From positions 11,483-75,482 of the forward strand of contig CAAGBC010000050.1 of the NCBI GenBank assembly GCA_900767955.1: 64,000 bases of DNA, given 5' to 3'. The stretch comes from Spirochaetia bacterium. Lineage in GTDB: Bacteria; Spirochaetota; Spirochaetia; Treponematales; Treponemataceae. Position 1 is the stretch's first letter. Each line of letters begins with the position of its first letter. Shown here one piece after another: positions 47,248 through 55,853 of this stretch. The notes under the pieces are model-generated. The model ran no database searches. It was not told the DNA's origin and was given only the letters and a program-made list of their open reading frames with translations. The position numbers and the translations under genes are program-made.

Positions 47248-48693
47248 ATGGCTGAAAAATCATTAAAGAAAAATGCAATTTACTCTTTCATAAAAGCTTT
47301 TATGAATCTTGCATTTCCTGTAATAACATTTCCTTATGCATCACGAATTTTATTGCCTGAAGGAATCGGAAAAGTAAATTTTGCAAATTCCATTGTATCT
47401 TATTTTATCATGATTGCAGGATTAGGAATTGGAACTTATGCCATAAGAGAAGCTGCAAAAGTCAGAAATGATAAAACTCAACTTACAAAATTTTCAAAAG
47501 AAATTCTTTCAATAAATTTGATTGCCACAGCCATTGCATATATTTTATTTTTTATTGCATTTATATTTATTCCAAAACTAAATCCTTACAAAACAATGTT
47601 ACTTATCTGTAGTACAAAGATATTATTTACAACAATAGGAATGGATTGGTTTTTTGCTGCCATAGAAGATTTTAAATATATCACCTTAAGGTCTGTATTT
47701 TTTCAAGCAATAAGTTTAGTTTTTTTGTTTATATTTGTTAGAACAAAAGATGATATTCTTTGGTACACAGCCTTTGGCATAATTTCTTCCGTAGGTTCTA
47801 ATATTTGTAATTTATTTTATTGTACTAAATTTATAGATTTAAGACAAAAATTAAAATTAGAACTAAAAAAACACCTCAAGCCAATTTTTATCTTTTTTGG
47901 AATGACATTGGCAACAAGTATTTACACAATGCTTGATACAACAATGTTAGGTTTTTTATCAACAAATACAGAAGTTGGATATTATTCCGCTGCTACAAAA
48001 ATAAGCCACATGGTTTTATCTTTAATTACTGCTGTAACATCTGTTTTATTACCAAGAATGTCTTTATATATAAAAAACAATGACATGGATAGTTTTAAAA
48101 CATTAACTAATAAAACTGTTAGTATCATAACTTTATTATCAATTCCTATTACAGCAGGATTATTTTTATTAGCAAAACCTATTACATTATTATTTAGTGG
48201 GAACGAATATATTCCTGCAATTATTCCAATGCAAGTTATGACTCCTATTGTATTTATTATTTCTATTGCAAGTATAACAGGTCCTAGAATGTTAACTGCT
48301 ATCAACAAAGAAAAAATTGCGCTAATATCATATATAATAGGAGCAACAGCTAATATTATCTGTAACGCAATTTTTATTCCAATTTATGGAGCATTAGGAG
48401 CAGCAATCGGAACTTTAATTGCAGAATCAATTGTAACAGGTATACAAGTTATTTATTTACACCAATATATTTTTACAAAAGATAATTTTATATCTTTAAT
48501 ACATTCCATTTTAGCAACTATTTTTATGGGGATTTTAATTATAGTTATTTTAAAATATATAAATAATATTGCATTGCAAATCGTCATTACTTCTATCTGT
48601 GGAATGATATTTTATGCACTTTGTTTAGTAATTTTAAGGAATAAATATTTTATTGAATATATTAAATTGTTTACTAGCAAATTAAGGAAATAA
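47248..48693 (+). CDS. wzx: Polysaccharide flippase (Wzx/RfbX, MOP superfamily)
   Basis: 481 residues with about 12-14 transmembrane helices. The opening KNAIYSFIKAFMNLAFPVITFPYASRIL is typical of Wzx O-unit exporters (N....FP....PY.SR.L). It moves undecaprenyl-linked repeat units across the inner membrane. No Wzy polymerase is obvious in the window. The start ATG at 47248 follows the Wzi-like stop immediately. Confidence 0.92.
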   Translation: MAEKSLKKNAIYSFIKAFMNLAFPVITFPYASRILLPEGIGKVNFANSIVSYFIMIAGLGIGTYAIREAAKVRNDKTQLTKFSKEILSINLIATAIAYILFFIAFIFIPKLNPYKTMLLICSTKILFTTIGMDWFFAAIEDFKYITLRSVFFQAISLVFLFIFVRTKDDILWYTAFGIISSVGSNICNLFYCTKFIDLRQKLKLELKKHLKPIFIFFGMTLATSIYTMLDTTMLGFLSTNTEVGYYSAATKISHMVLSLITAVTSVLLPRMSLYIKNNDMDSFKTLTNKTVSIITLLSIPITAGLFLLAKPITLLFSGNEYIPAIIPMQVMTPIVFIISIASITGPRMLTAINKEKIALISYIIGATANIICNAIFIPIYGALGAAIGTLIAESIVTGIQVIYLHQYIFTKDNFISLIHSILATIFMGILIIVILKYINNIALQIVITSICGMIFYALCLVILRNKYFIEYIKLFTSKLRK

Positions 48694-48698
48694 AGTAA

Positions 48699-49640
48699 AT
48701 GATTTCAATAGCAATGACAACATATAATGGTGAAAAATATCTTCGAGAACAAATAGATTCCATTTTAAATCAAAGTTATAAAGATTTTGAATTAATTATA
48801 TGTGATGATTGTTCAACAGATTCAACTGTTCAAATAATAAAATCATATACAGATTCACGAATCAACCTATTTATCAATGATACAAACTTAGGTTTTAAAA
48901 AAAATTTTGAAAAAGCCATAAAATTATGTTCTGGAGATTACATTGCACTATCTGATCAGGATGATATTTGGAAAAATAATAAACTCGAATTATGTGTAAA
49001 TAATATTAATGATTATGATTTAATATGTACGAATTCTGTAATTATTAACTCTGAAAATATTTCTCAAAATTACACAATGAAAGATGTCTTAAAAATCAAA
49101 AAAATTCCAAATGATCAATTTAAAATTTTTTCTCATTTAATTTTTACAAATTTTGTACAAGGTTCTACAGTACTTGCGAAAAGAGATTTTATTTTATCAA
49201 CACTGCCTATTCCTGAAAATTTTGTTTATCACGATTATTGGTTTGGTATCATGGCTTCAATAAATAACGGAATAAAATACTTAGATATTTCTACTCTAAA
49301 TTATAGAAAACACGAAAGTCAAATTACAATAAATACATATGAGATTTTTAATCAAGAATTGAAACATAGAATATTAAAAGATGAGCTATTGGTACATTGT
49401 AACAAACATTTAACTGAATTAAACATTATTAATGAAATAAAATCATTAAATCAAAAACATCAAAAAGTTATAAACAATACCATAAAGTATTATGAACACA
49501 TGAAAGATAAAGATTTTTACACACTTCTATTTTTTTTCAAAAATTATGATATAATTTTTTTTGATAATAATTTTCAAAAAAAAGTCTTAAGAATTCTAAA
49601 AAGATTCTTAGGATTAATAATATATAAAATTAAAAAATAG
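48699..49640 (+). CDS. Glycosyltransferase family 2
   Basis: 313 residues, GT-A fold. MISIAMTTYNGEKYLREQID, then IICDDCSTDSTVQI and SDQDDIWKNNKLE, give the nucleotide-sugar and DxD metal motifs. The DQDDIW form is common in rhamnosyl/galactosyl-transferases of O-antigen clusters. The soluble C-terminal part is rich in Asn/Ile/Lys and more AT-rich than the housekeeping genes. It lies five bases after wzx. Confidence 0.9.
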   Translation: MISIAMTTYNGEKYLREQIDSILNQSYKDFELIICDDCSTDSTVQIIKSYTDSRINLFINDTNLGFKKNFEKAIKLCSGDYIALSDQDDIWKNNKLELCVNNINDYDLICTNSVIINSENISQNYTMKDVLKIKKIPNDQFKIFSHLIFTNFVQGSTVLAKRDFILSTLPIPENFVYHDYWFGIMASINNGIKYLDISTLNYRKHESQITINTYEIFNQELKHRILKDELLVHCNKHLTELNIINEIKSLNQKHQKVINNTIKYYEHMKDKDFYTLLFFFKNYDIIFFDNNFQKKVLRILKRFLGLIIYKIKK

Positions 49641-49649
49641 GGAAATAAA

Positions 49650-50555
49650 ATGACACCAAATATTTTTGTTATTATAGTTACATATAATGGAATGCAATGG
49701 ATAGATCGTTGTATTAAAAGCGTAATTGATTCATATCTTCAAGCAAAAATATTGCTAATAGATAATGGCTCTAAAGATGGAACTAAAGAATACATATCAA
49801 AAAATTATCCTAATGTTATTGTATTACCGAATGATAAAAACATTGGATTTGGAAAAGCAAATAATATTGGAATTAAATATGCTTTAACTCATGACTGTGA
49901 TTTTGTTTATTTACTTAATCAAGATGCATGGATAGAAAAAGATACATTTCAAATATTAATTAACTCTATAAATCAGAACAACAATATAGGAATTATATCT
50001 CCTTTGCAAGTAACTTCAGATAAATTAAAACTAGATAAAAATTTTTCAAAATATTGTAACACAGATAGTTGTCCATCACTTATAGACGATTTACTCTTAA
50101 ATCAACCATTAAAATCTTTTTATCCGATAGACTTTGTAATGGCAGCACATTGGTTATTAACAAAGGAATGTATTAAAAAAATTGGAGGATTTAATCCATC
50201 TTTTCCTCATTATGGAGAAGATGATAATTATTTACATAGATTAAAATATCATGGATTAATTTACGGCATATGTCCTTTGACTAAAGCCGTACATGATAGG
50301 GAATGCAGAATACAAACAAAAAAACATATTATATATATGAATTATATTGAATATATAAAGATATATTCTAATATAAATTTAAAATCTTCAATTAAATTTA
50401 GGAAAATTTTTAGAAACATCATAACTTCTATTCGTTTATGTTTTTCTCATTTAACAATAGAACCAATAATATATTTATTCAAATTTATTTTTAATCTAAA
50501 TAAATATAAAAAAAATAATAATATAAGCAAACTAAACACTTCGGCTTTTTTATAA
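49650..50555 (+). CDS. Glycosyltransferase family 2 (rhamnosyltransferase-like)
   Basis: 301 residues. FVIIVTYNGMQWIDRCIKS, LLIDNGSKDGTKEYI, NIGFGKANNIGI and YLLNQDAWIEKDT are the motifs of the WbbL-type GT2 group, with NQDA as the DxD equivalent. PHYGEDDNYLHRL is the acceptor/catalytic base region. The sugar is not determinable. The unit ends at a mobile-type insertion: the next 1.7 kb holds two Rpn-family genes before ugd. Confidence 0.88.
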   Translation: MTPNIFVIIVTYNGMQWIDRCIKSVIDSYLQAKILLIDNGSKDGTKEYISKNYPNVIVLPNDKNIGFGKANNIGIKYALTHDCDFVYLLNQDAWIEKDTFQILINSINQNNNIGIISPLQVTSDKLKLDKNFSKYCNTDSCPSLIDDLLLNQPLKSFYPIDFVMAAHWLLTKECIKKIGGFNPSFPHYGEDDNYLHRLKYHGLIYGICPLTKAVHDRECRIQTKKHIIYMNYIEYIKIYSNINLKSSIKFRKIFRNIITSIRLCFSHLTIEPIIYLFKFIFNLNKYKKNNNISKLNTSAFL

Positions 50556-50572
50556 CAATGTACACTAACTAT

Positions 50573-50684
50573 CTAGCTTTTCTACATTCCTAAAAACAAT
50601 TTAAAGAAGTAACGATTATGAGTATGAATGATGTTATTGCTCAAAATATCAGCAATCTCCTCAAACACCTTCTCTGTATACCTG
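50573..50684 (-). other. Short non-genic remnant between the glycosyltransferase and the Rpn fragment
   Basis: On the minus strand, a frame other than that of the adjacent Rpn fragment stays open from its end to a TAG at 50582-50584 and reads FDRYTEKVFEEIADILS, followed by about 18 more residues. It has no start of its own. It may be decayed coding sequence brought in with, or frameshifted from, the Rpn element. Confidence 0.3.
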
Positions 50685-51224
50685 TCAAACTTTATAGTCT
50701 TCAATATTTTCTCTAAGTTCTTCAATTTCAGAAGAACTTAGACCTGTTGTTTTTTCAATAAAATCTATAGTCATATTATTTTTTAATAAATTTATTGCAA
50801 TTTCAATAGTTTTTTCTCTTGTTCCTCTTTCAATACCAAATTTTATACCTTCATTTCTTCCAACTTGCAAACCTTCATCAAATCCCTTTTTTTTATAATC
50901 CATAAGTTTTAATGTGTATGTCATATAGTACTTCCTTTCTTTTATTTTTAATTTGATTGAAGAAAGCTTTTGGGCAATAGAATTTGTAAAATCACTTTCT
51001 ACTTTTTCACTTTTAATATAATGATATAATGACTGTAATTTTAAATCAAGTTTTGATAAATCGGTAGCAGTTGTATTTAGAAAAATCTTTTTTGTTCCAT
51101 CTTCAAGTTTTAATGCAGGATTGTGTTTTAAACATACATTTTCGAATTCATAATAAGGAGATCCTGTTGCAAACGGATCAAAATTACAAATTATTTTATT
51201 TGATTTTTTTTGCCGAAAATTCAT
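50685..51224 (-). pseudogene. C-terminal remnant of an Rpn-family PD-(D/E)XK nuclease (putative transposase)
   Basis: 179 residues beginning NFRQKKSNKIICNFDPFATG, followed by SPYYEFENVCL and LEDGTKKIFLN. In intact relatives (family TIGR01784) the equivalent IxTFDPFGKG..Y.FEN.C and GDGT.KVIFN segments come after about 130-150 residues carrying the D...ExQ nuclease core. That core is missing here, so this is a 5'-truncated copy. The rest is the helical region and the GxxxGxxxG tail. It is divergent from a second, intact Rpn gene 69 bases away. Confidence 0.75.
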
Positions 51225-51233
51225 CTTTTCTCG

Positions 51234-51276
51234 AATATATATTTTGAACCAATTTTGTTTGGTTTTTAAATATATT
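51234..51276. repeat. Nested inverted repeat between two Rpn-type genes
   Basis: AATATAT (51234-51240) pairs with ATATATT (51270-51276), and inside it AACCAA (51247-51252) pairs with TTGGTT (51259-51264). It lies midway between the divergent Rpn remnant and the Rpn gene at 51294 and could be a shared operator or an element end. Confidence 0.35.
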
Positions 51277-51293
51277 ATTTAGAGGTAAAAAAT

Positions 51294-52295
51294 ATGGTAG
51301 AAAAAAAATCTTACCGTCCTTCTCCAACAGCATTATTGAATCCATGCGTGGATCCTGTTTTTAAAAGGTTGTTCACAGATTCTAGTCCTGAAGGGAAACG
51401 CGCATTGCAATGTTTCTTAGAAGCAATCTTACAAAAAGCTGTTTCAAACATCGTAATTCAACAAGAAGAATTACCAATCGAATCTATTTTTGATAAAAAG
51501 TCAAAATTCGACTTAAACTGTAAAATAGATGAACAAGAATTTGCAAACATTGAAATGCAAAATTACAATTGCAAAGAAGTTTACGAAAAACGCGCAGAAT
51601 ATTATTGTGCACATTTATTAAACCATCATGTTTCCAAAGGTTCAAAATGGCAAGATATTCCAAAGGTTTATCAAATTTCTGTATTAAATTTCATCCGTGA
51701 AAAAGATCATCCTCGTGAAATATTTCATTATAAATTTCTTACGGAAGATGGTCTAATCTTAGAAGAACGTCAAAACATAATTTTTATCGAACTTCCAAAG
51801 ATTCGTAAAATTGTTGAAAGTTTGCTTGATAAAACAAGAACAATCCAAAGTTTGACCGCTACACAGAAATGGTGTATATTTATCTTGTATGCATCAAATG
51901 ATGAGCTCAATTCACTTATTCAAGAAATTGCTCAATCAGAGGAAGGTATTATGTGTGCGGTTACAGTTTTAAAAGAAATTAGTAAAGATGAATTAGAGTG
52001 GAAGCGTCAAACAGATGAACTTATGATTGAAAACGATAGAATCTCCTTTTTAGCCTACGCTGAAGAAGAAGGTCTAAAACGCGGCATGGAGCGCGGTATG
52101 AAACTTGGTATGGAACAAGGCATACAGCAAGGCATACAGCAAGGCATGCAGCAAGGTATGCAGCAAGGTATGCAGCAAGGTATGCAACAAGGAATTCAGA
52201 ATGTGGCAAAAAAAATGATTGAAAATAATATTCCTTTAGATGTTATAAAAAGTTCAACTGGGTTATCAGATGAAGAATTAGCAGCTTTGTCATAA
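51294..52295 (+). CDS. Rpn/PDDEXK_2 family nuclease (putative transposase)
   Basis: 333 residues. NPCVDPVFKRLFTD opens the family. KFDLNCKIDEQEFANIEMQ supplies the D...ExQ nuclease residues (Asp73, Glu87, Gln89). YCAHLLNHHVSKG and YQISVLNFI follow. The C-terminal part contains about nine GMxxGMQQ-type four-residue repeats (residues about 265-300, encoded by 12-bp units) before KMIENNIPLDVIKSSTGLS. Rpn proteins are DNA endonucleases linked to recombination. GAGG precedes the ATG. It appears intact and lies inside a polysaccharide gene cluster. Confidence 0.88.
   Translation: MVEKKSYRPSPTALLNPCVDPVFKRLFTDSSPEGKRALQCFLEAILQKAVSNIVIQQEELPIESIFDKKSKFDLNCKIDEQEFANIEMQNYNCKEVYEKRAEYYCAHLLNHHVSKGSKWQDIPKVYQISVLNFIREKDHPREIFHYKFLTEDGLILEERQNIIFIELPKIRKIVESLLDKTRTIQSLTATQKWCIFILYASNDELNSLIQEIAQSEEGIMCAVTVLKEISKDELEWKRQTDELMIENDRISFLAYAEEEGLKRGMERGMKLGMEQGIQQGIQQGMQQGMQQGMQQGMQQGIQNVAKKMIENNIPLDVIKSSTGLSDEELAALS
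52086..52193 (+). repeat. 12-bp tandem repeat within the Rpn gene
   Basis: Nine 12-base units, all in frame; the last seven are closely alike (ATGCAGCAAGGT type, 52110-52193), and three consecutive units at 52146-52181 are identical. They encode a Gly-Met-Gln-Gln helix repeat. Copy number could change by slippage without breaking the frame. Confidence 0.9.
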
Positions 52296-52332
52296 AACTA
52301 AAGAAATAGATTTATAAAATAAACTGTAATTG

Positions 52333-52382
52333 AATATGGACTAATTGGAGTTATATTTAGGTATGCTTAATTAGTCCATATT
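52333..52382. repeat. Perfect 14-bp inverted repeat downstream of the Rpn gene
   Basis: AATATGGACTAATT (52333-52346) pairs perfectly with AATTAGTCCATATT (52369-52382) across a 22-base loop. The following T-run is weak (AGTTTTTA), so it may be a terminator for the Rpn gene or an end of a small mobile element. The rest of the 256-base gap holds a short palindrome TTACTT-G-AAGTAA (52455-52467) and AT-rich sequence before ugd. Confidence 0.55.
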
Positions 52383-52551
52383 AGTTTTTAAAGTATAATA
52401 TGTAAAAAATTATGTTGAACATATAGCATCAAAAATATTTGGCAATTACATGTTTTACTTGAAGTAACCCCATATTTTAGCAAGGTTCGTATATGACTTT
52501 ATTTTTTTTTCATTATGTAATAAAATAAAAAAAAATACATAAGGATTAACA

Positions 52552-53718
52552 ATGAATATTACTGTAGTTGGAACTGGTTATGTAGGACTTGCTAACGCAA
52601 TATTATTATCACAAAATAATGAAGTAATAGCATTAGATGTTAATAAAGAAAAAGTTGAAAAAATAAATAACAAACAATCCCCTATTGCAGATAAAGAAAT
52701 TGAAGATTTTTTATCAAACAAAAAACTTAATCTTATTGCAACTACAGATAAAAAAGTAGCATATAAAAATCCAGATTACACAATCATTGCTACCCCAACC
52801 GACTATGATACAGAAAAGAACTTTTTTAATACTTCCACAGTAGAATCTGTTATAAAAGAATTAAATTCGGAATGTCCACAAACAAATATAATTATAAAAT
52901 CTACTATTCCTGTAGGTTTTACAAAAAGAATGAAAAAAGAATATCCAAATTTAAATATTATTTTTTCTCCTGAATTTTTAAGAGAAGGAAAAGCATTGTA
53001 TGATAACTTATATCCTTCAAGAATAATTGTAGGAGATACAACTGAATCCGCAAAAATTTTTGCAAATTTGCTTAAAGAAAGTGCATATAAAAAAGATATT
53101 CCTACTCTTTTTATGAAACCAACAGAAGCTGAAGCTGTAAAATTATTTGCAAATACATATTTGGCACTAAGAGTTGCGTATTTTAATGAATTAGATACAT
53201 ACGCAGAAATGAGAAATTTAGATACGAAATCAATAATAGAAGGAGTTTGTTTAGATCCAAGAATTGGAAATCATTATAATAATCCTTCTTTTGGTTACGG
53301 TGGATATTGTCTTCCTAAAGATACAAAACAGCTAAAAGCAAATTTTAAGGATGTCCCTGAAAATTTAATTTCTGCAATTGTAGAATCAAACGACACAAGA
53401 AAAAGTCATATTGCAAACTCTATAATGGAAAAAAATCCAAATACAGTAGGAATTTATAGACTAACAATGAAAGCTGGTTCTGATAATTTTAGAGCTTCAG
53501 CAATTCAAGATATAGTTCAAAAATTAATAGATAATAATATTAATGTGATAATTTATGAACCTACATTAAATGAAACTGATTATAATGGCATAAAAATTGA
53601 AAACAATTTAGCCACATTTAAAAATACTTCTGATGTAATTATTGCAAATAGATTAGAAGAAGCATTAAATGATGTTACTGAAAAAGTATATACAAGAGAT
53701 ATATATAGTAGGGATTAA
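52552..53718 (+). CDS. ugd: UDP-glucose 6-dehydrogenase family protein
   Basis: Oxidises UDP-glucose to UDP-glucuronate in two NAD-dependent steps. 388 residues: Rossmann start [32 protein letters not shown], the lysine helix [20 protein letters not shown], and [12 protein letters not shown] with the catalytic Cys. The length matches the short (HasB-like) forms. Related UDP-sugar dehydrogenases (ManNAc type) share motifs, but [11 protein letters not shown] favours Ugd. AAGGA precedes the ATG. The downstream glycosyltransferase starts one base after its stop. Confidence 0.9.
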   Translation: MNITVVGTGYVGLANAILLSQNNEVIALDVNKEKVEKINNKQSPIADKEIEDFLSNKKLNLIATTDKKVAYKNPDYTIIATPTDYDTEKNFFNTSTVESVIKELNSECPQTNIIIKSTIPVGFTKRMKKEYPNLNIIFSPEFLREGKALYDNLYPSRIIVGDTTESAKIFANLLKESAYKKDIPTLFMKPTEAEAVKLFANTYLALRVAYFNELDTYAEMRNLDTKSIIEGVCLDPRIGNHYNNPSFGYGGYCLPKDTKQLKANFKDVPENLISAIVESNDTRKSHIANSIMEKNPNTVGIYRLTMKAGSDNFRASAIQDIVQKLIDNNINVIIYEPTLNETDYNGIKIENNLATFKNTSDVIIANRLEEALNDVTEKVYTRDIYSRD

Positions 53719-54906
53719 ATGAAAAAAATTGTATATATAACAACACATAATTGGGATACAAAACGCCAAGGTGGATTTCACAAATTTGCAGAAGCTACTG
53801 CAAATGCTGGTTTCGAAACTGTTTTTTTTAGTTTTCCGCGTCCTTATTATGGCTATTTTATGAAAAGAGAACAATTGAATCCTACTGTAATAAAGGCTCT
53901 AACAAAAGGAATTAGCTATAATCTTTATGATAATAACCAAAAGAAATGTTCATTATTAAACATTACATTTCCAACATTTCGTTTGCCAGATTCTGTAGGT
54001 AGACTTTTACCTGATTTTATAATGAATTTTATGCTCAAAAAGTCTTTTAGAACTTTTAAATGTTTTGCAAAAAAATTTTTAACTGACACTGACTATTTTG
54101 TTTTTGAATCTTGTGAGGGTGTTGCTTTTATAGATAAATTAAAAAAATTATTTCCTAATGCAAAAATGATTTATAGACCATCTGACCCAATGGTTTATTC
54201 TTCTATTCCTCAAAGAGTAAAAAAACTAGAACAACATATGTTGTATACTGCAGATCTTTCTATAATTGTAAATCAAGAAGGTGTTGAAGCATATCGTTCT
54301 TCTGTTCCTGATTTTGACAAAAAAGTAAATTATACTGTTTTATCTAATGGAATTGATTTAGAATCTTATAAGAAATCATACCCTATACCTAAAACTTTAG
54401 AAAAACAAAATACTATTCTTTATGTAGGTGCTTGGGAAGTTGAATGGAACTTATTGTTTGAAGCTGCGAATAAACTTCCAGAAAGTAATTTTATAGTTGT
54501 ATGCCCAAATTATCCATCAACAAAAATTCTTGAACAAGTTAAACAGATTTCAAATTTAGAATATGTACCAGGAATTAAACCTTCAGAAGTTCCTGCATGG
54601 ATTACAAATTGTTCAGTTGTTATGGTTCCTTATTTAACTGATTTTTACAAAGATAGACCTTTAGGAATTACAGCAAAATATTATCAAGCAATGGCAGCAG
54701 GAAAACCTATAGTTGCATATTGTGATACTCCAAAATTATCAGAAGTTGGCATTTCCGTAACATATAAATATGAAGATTTTATAAAAGAAATAGAAAAAGC
54801 AATATTAAAAAAATATCAACAATATCAGTTTGACTTACAAGGTCGAGACTGGAATGATATATGCAAAAGATTTATTTATTTAATTACTAACGAGGTAAAA
54901 GTATGA
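53719..54906 (+). CDS. GT-B glycosyltransferase, possibly GumK-like glucuronosyltransferase
   Basis: 395 residues, GT-B fold. The N-terminus THNWDTKRQGGFHKFAEATA, with a GFETVFFSFPRPYYG segment, resembles the GumK N-terminal domain. The C-terminal domain has NTILYVGAWEVEWNLLFEAA, PGIKPSEVPAWI and YYQAMAAGKPIVAYC. GumK transfers glucuronate from UDP-GlcA. Its position directly after ugd (no gap) supports that, but the donor is an inference. Its stop overlaps the start of the next gene by four bases. Confidence 0.8.
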   Translation: MKKIVYITTHNWDTKRQGGFHKFAEATANAGFETVFFSFPRPYYGYFMKREQLNPTVIKALTKGISYNLYDNNQKKCSLLNITFPTFRLPDSVGRLLPDFIMNFMLKKSFRTFKCFAKKFLTDTDYFVFESCEGVAFIDKLKKLFPNAKMIYRPSDPMVYSSIPQRVKKLEQHMLYTADLSIIVNQEGVEAYRSSVPDFDKKVNYTVLSNGIDLESYKKSYPIPKTLEKQNTILYVGAWEVEWNLLFEAANKLPESNFIVVCPNYPSTKILEQVKQISNLEYVPGIKPSEVPAWITNCSVVMVPYLTDFYKDRPLGITAKYYQAMAAGKPIVAYCDTPKLSEVGISVTYKYEDFIKEIEKAILKKYQQYQFDLQGRDWNDICKRFIYLITNEVKV

Positions 54907-55853
54907 AACAAGTAAAACTATCTATTGTGGTACCATGTTACAATGAACAAGATGCACTACCAGTATTTTACGATAGCATTTTACCAGTAATGAATAATTT
55001 GCAGACTTCCAATAAAATTCAAGATTTTGAGTTACTTTTTATTGATGATGGTTCAAAAGATAACACATTAAAACAAATAAAGTCTTTATCTGAAAAAGAT
55101 AAACACATCAGATATTTTAGTTTTTCTCGTAATTTTGGAAAAGAATCAGCACTTTTATGTGGGCTACGAGAATCATGTGGTGATTATATTGTTACAATGG
55201 ATGTAGATTTACAAGATCCTCCAAGTCTTATTCCAGAAATGCTTGATGTTGTAACTGATAAAAATAATAATTACGATTGTGCAGGATCTCGTCGTGTAAC
55301 AAGAATGGGGGAACCTCCTATACGATCCTTTTTTGCTAGACAATTTTATAAAATTATGCGTTCTTTAACTGATATAGAAGTTGTAGATGGAGCAAGAGAT
55401 TTTCGTTTAATGAAAAGATCTATGGTCGATGCAATAATATCTATGCCTGAGCGGATAAGATTTTCAAAAGGTATATTTCCATGGGTGGGTTTTAAAACTA
55501 AATGGTTTGAATATGAAAATATAGAAAGATCTGCAGGTAATACAAAATGGTCTTTTTGGAGTTTATTTCTCTATTCCATTGATGGAATCACAGCATTTTC
55601 TTCTAAGCCACTAGTTTTAGCAAGTTCATTGGGAATTATTTCTCTATTTTTAGCATTTTGTTTAGTTATATTTATAATTATTCGAAAATTAGTATTTGGA
55701 GATCCTACAGCAGGTTGGCCTTCTTTAGCATGTATCATATTGACTATAGGAGGACTTCAATTATTTTGTACGGGAGTTTTAGGTCAATATCTAGCCAAAA
55801 TATACACAGAAGTAAAAGCAAGACCTCATTACATAATAAAGGAGCAAAACTAA
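54903..55853 (+). CDS. gtrB: Polyprenyl-phosphate glycosyltransferase, GtrB type
   Basis: 316 residues: a GT2 domain (SIVVPCYNEQDALPVFYD, LLFIDDGSKDNTLKQI, VTMDVDLQDPP) followed by two C-terminal transmembrane helices. This is the GtrB/ArnC/DPM1 architecture. It loads a single sugar onto undecaprenyl phosphate on the cytoplasmic side. Together with the following GtrII-like and GtrA genes it forms a complete side-chain modification module. RDFRLMKRSMVDAI is the conserved RDFRLM.R motif. Confidence 0.92.
   Translation: MKQVKLSIVVPCYNEQDALPVFYDSILPVMNNLQTSNKIQDFELLFIDDGSKDNTLKQIKSLSEKDKHIRYFSFSRNFGKESALLCGLRESCGDYIVTMDVDLQDPPSLIPEMLDVVTDKNNNYDCAGSRRVTRMGEPPIRSFFARQFYKIMRSLTDIEVVDGARDFRLMKRSMVDAIISMPERIRFSKGIFPWVGFKTKWFEYENIERSAGNTKWSFWSLFLYSIDGITAFSSKPLVLASSLGIISLFLAFCLVIFIIIRKLVFGDPTAGWPSLACIILTIGGLQLFCTGVLGQYLAKIYTEVKARPHYIIKEQN

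Noticed and set aside
55658..55852. 65-residue extension of the GtrII-like protein
   Set aside because: It overlaps gtrB out of frame; the ATG at 55853 has AAGGAG upstream and overlaps the gtrB stop as TAATG.
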